A DNA stretch of 64,000 bases from Paenibacillus gyeongsangnamensis (GTDB lineage Bacteria; Bacillota; Bacilli; Paenibacillales; NBRC-103111). Shown piece after piece: positions 62,352-64,000 of this stretch (the stretch's first letter is position 1; every line of letters begins with the position of its first letter). The notes under the pieces were generated by a model. That model worked only from the letters and a program-made list of their open reading frames with translations, was not told the origin of the DNA and did no database searches. Where the stretch lies: positions 224,648 to 288,647 of the forward strand of contig NZ_JAQAGZ010000007.1 of the NCBI RefSeq assembly GCF_027533625.1, in the 5' to 3' direction. The position numbers and the translations under genes are program-made.

Positions 62352-62900
62352 TCACATCTTGATGCCCAGCACATGGTCCAGCGGAACAAATCCGATATCG
62401 CGGCTGTCGCGGCTGTTGTTGCGGTTGTCGCCCATGACGAACAAGTGGCCGTCCGGCACCGTCCAAGTGCGATTCTGCGCAAACTGCATCGTTTCTTTTA
62501 TATAGGGTTCGTTCAGCGGCTCGCCGTTCCTGAACATCTGATGGTCCTTCATCTCCAGCACGTCGCCGGGCTTGCCGATCACCCGCTTGACATACATGTT
62601 CTGGTCGGTATCTCCGGTGATCAGCTTGAACAGCGGATGCTCCATGAGATCGTCCATCCAGGAGCGGGCCCGGTCGACGCGGCTGTCAATAATGACGATA
62701 TCGCCGTATTTCGGCTCGTAATGAAACGTATGGGACAGCTTGGAAACATAAATGCGCTGCTCGTTATGAAGGGTGGGATCCATGGAATGTCCAAGCACCT
62801 TGGTGGGTTGGAAGACGAATACCCCGATCACGAGCGTCAGAACAAACGCGGCGACGATGGACCTGATCCAGGCCAGCGCTTCTTTAAAATACGGCTGCAA
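62352..62900 (-). CDS. lepB: Signal peptidase I
   Basis: It cleaves signal peptides of secreted proteins. 182 aa with one N-terminal membrane helix (about residues 12-31), catalytic Ser39 in LGHSMDPTL and catalytic Lys105 in YVKRVIGKPGD, and GHLFVMGDNRNNSRDSRD. The TTG at 62900 was chosen because AAAGGCGG lies 9-10 nt upstream and the size then equals the Sip proteins; the longer frame runs through the promoter (TG-C-TATACT on this strand near 62945). It is transcribed divergently from bofC. Confidence 0.93.
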   Translation of the reverse strand: MQPYFKEALAWIRSIVAAFVLTLVIGVFVFQPTKVLGHSMDPTLHNEQRIYVSKLSHTFHYEPKYGDIVIIDSRVDRARSWMDDLMEHPLFKLITGDTDQNMYVKRVIGKPGDVLEMKDHQMFRNGEPLNEPYIKETMQFAQNRTWTVPDGHLFVMGDNRNNSRDSRDIGFVPLDHVLGIKM

Positions 62901-63035
62901 GCAGACATCCGCCTTTCTTCTGTAGAGTTCGAACAGTAGTCCAAGTATAGCACGGCAAAAGTATAATAGTCGATCCCCATGGGAAAAATAGTAAAAACGA
63001 CACACACTGAGAAAAGACGACTAGAGGGGATCGCC

Positions 63036-63737
63036 ATGATGCTTCAGGGCTTCTGGAATCAGTTGAAGAAGCAATTGAAAAAAAAGCTGCGCCGAAGACG
63101 CCGTTGGCTCAATCTGGCCGCCATCATTCTACTCGTGGGAGCTTCGGCGGTGATGCTCTGGCTCCGTCAGGAGAAAGCCGCGGGTACGGAGGGCAAGGGG
63201 CCGGAGCGGATGGTGTTCGGACGGCAGCCGGCGGTAACTTTGCAACCGGAGGAAGAAGTGCGGGCTATGGTGGGCGGAATGAGCGGCAAACGGGAAGGCT
63301 ATACGAAGCGGGCTTATATTTGCGGAGAAGAAGTACAGTGGATCGGGTCCATGAGCTCGGCCGATATACTGTCTTACCATCAAGCTCATCCCGCTCTTAT
63401 CGTGAGCCTGGGAGACGGGGGAAGCGTTTATTTTACCGAGCACATCCCGGATTTGTCGCCGCAATGCAAAACGAACGCCTACTTCGGGCTCGATGCGAGC
63501 GGGAACCTTTCGCTGTTCGAGGGGCTGCCGGGCGAGAGCGGAAGCAATGTCATCCGGACATTTTTCCAGCTGAATATCCAGCATTTGGAGAGCAGTCTGC
63601 CGCGGGAAACGGTCAAGCAGCTGTATTCGGGCATTCGCGTGCGCGACCTGGAGGATTACAACAGCGTGCTGTCGACGCTCAGCGATTTCGCGGTGGAAGA
63701 GACGGAGAAGGTGATGCAGCCCGCACCGCTTCATTAG
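63036..63737 (+). CDS. bofC: BofC-like forespore checkpoint protein
   Basis: BofC delays SpoIVB action and so the sigma-K checkpoint. The 233-aa protein has a basic N-terminus with a membrane or signal segment (about residues 22-42). Its C-terminal domain (DLSPQCKTNAYFGLDASG, NLSLFEGLP, IRTFFQLNIQHLESSLPR, GIRVRDLEDYNSVL) matches BofC. It is longer than B. subtilis BofC (170 aa). ATG at 63036 with AGAGGGGA 5 nt upstream. In B. subtilis bofC also follows safA and precedes ruvAB. Confidence 0.88.
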   Translation: MMLQGFWNQLKKQLKKKLRRRRRWLNLAAIILLVGASAVMLWLRQEKAAGTEGKGPERMVFGRQPAVTLQPEEEVRAMVGGMSGKREGYTKRAYICGEEVQWIGSMSSADILSYHQAHPALIVSLGDGGSVYFTEHIPDLSPQCKTNAYFGLDASGNLSLFEGLPGESGSNVIRTFFQLNIQHLESSLPRETVKQLYSGIRVRDLEDYNSVLSTLSDFAVEETEKVMQPAPLH

Positions 63738-63751
63738 CGGCTGAGGCGCGA

Positions 63752-63783
63752 AAGGGGATCCCACACGGAGGGATCCCCTTTTT
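63752..63783 (+). terminator. Intrinsic terminator after bofC
   Basis: AAGGGGATCCC pairs with GGGATCCCCTT and is followed by TTT. The group II intron begins 9 nt after the T-tract. Confidence 0.88.
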
Positions 63784-63792
63784 CAGTTGAGC

Positions 63793-64000
63793 GTGCCCAG
63801 AGGCACGCATCTTCTTGCCGGTGAAAGTCCGGTCGCGGGAGGGACCAAGCCCCCGCGTAGCTAGGATGCCTACGTATAGCGAAAGCAGTACGTAGAAGCG
63901 CATCGACGGAAGTACCTGTCAGAGACAGGGCAAGCAACATGCCAGGCCGTAACATAAAGTGAATCCTGCCGCGTCGTTAAAAAGGCCTCGCAAGAGGGAG
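63793..64000 (+). mobile_element. 5' part of a group II intron (cut by the window edge)
   Basis: GTGCCCAGAGGCACGC, then CTTGCCGGTGAAAGTCCGG, ACCAAGCCCCCGCGTAGCTA, GGAAGTACCTGTCAG and AAGTGAATCCTGCCG are the ordered blocks of domain I in bacterial group II introns. The element starts just after an intrinsic terminator, which is the target type of class C (IIC) introns. The reverse transcriptase and the 3' end lie beyond 64000. No host gene is interrupted in the window. Confidence 0.82.

Noticed and set aside
62901..63005. Longer N-terminus for signal peptidase I
   Set aside because: The extra 35 codons run through the TG-C-TATACT promoter and are not part of the Sip fold; the TTG at 62900 has a good SD.

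Overview
The window looks like one contiguous piece of a high-GC, endospore-forming Bacillales chromosome, most likely Paenibacillus or a close relative. This is inferred from gene content and order and was not checked against a database. Spore genes (spoVID, a spoIIB-like gene, spoIVFA/FB, spo0B, a gerP-type gene, safA, bofC), a three-SLH-domain amidase and the order ysxC - hem - valS - folC - (spoIIB) - maf - radC - mreBCD - minCD - spoIVF - rplU - obg - pheB - pheA - safA - bofC match the Bacillus subtilis ysxC-to-ruvA segment, with insertions. Starts at GTG and TTG are common. They were assigned from Shine-Dalgarno (SD) spacing or homology.

Layout. 1-4144: ysxC/engB, a conserved unknown gene behind a structured leader, speD, a membrane-anchored unknown gene, then about 800 bp of hairpin-rich non-coding DNA. 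4145-16656: a haem supercluster hemA-hemX-(Met8-like)-hemC-cobA/hemD fusion-hemB, then hemE-hemH-hemY from its own promoter, a divergent Crp/Fnr-type regulator, and hemL. Together these make coproporphyrin/haem and, through the CobA and Met8 activities, sirohaem. 16906-30108: a phosphodiester glycosidase-like protein, a 54-aa membrane peptide coupled to an RluA-type pseudouridine synthase, spoVID, T-box-controlled valS, folC, murC, a SPOR protein and an SLH amidase. 30266-41934: DUF4321, maf, radC, mreBCD, minCD, rodA, spoIVFA/FB, rng, and rplU-prp-rpmA behind an L21 leader. 42216-44184: a frame-broken spo0B and obg. 44490-50288: an accessory nitrate block (narK, nasC, trpD2-like) and two reverse-strand genes (orphan ABC ATPase, NUDIX). 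50514-56717: pheB, hom-thrC-thrB, a gerP-type gene, pheA, ilvE. 56892-60307: reverse-strand mgtA with an elaborate leader and a CBS-domain remnant downstream. 60544-63737: safA/exsA-like, lepB, bofC. 63793 to the edge: the 5' end of a group II intron.

The most unusual content is non-coding. (i) A ~100-nt two-hairpin repeat occurs four times, each time 2-4 nt after the T-tract of an intrinsic terminator and always in the same orientation. (ii) A group II intron also begins just after a terminator. (iii) Foldback elements lie in the valS leader, after rodA and at the window start. (iv) The mgtA leader holds an M-box, a terminator, a 48-codon proline- and cysteine-containing upstream ORF ending in a 28-bp palindrome, a second terminator, and an A9 tract that puts the only SD-preceded start codon out of frame. 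(v) spo0B is broken at a T6 run.
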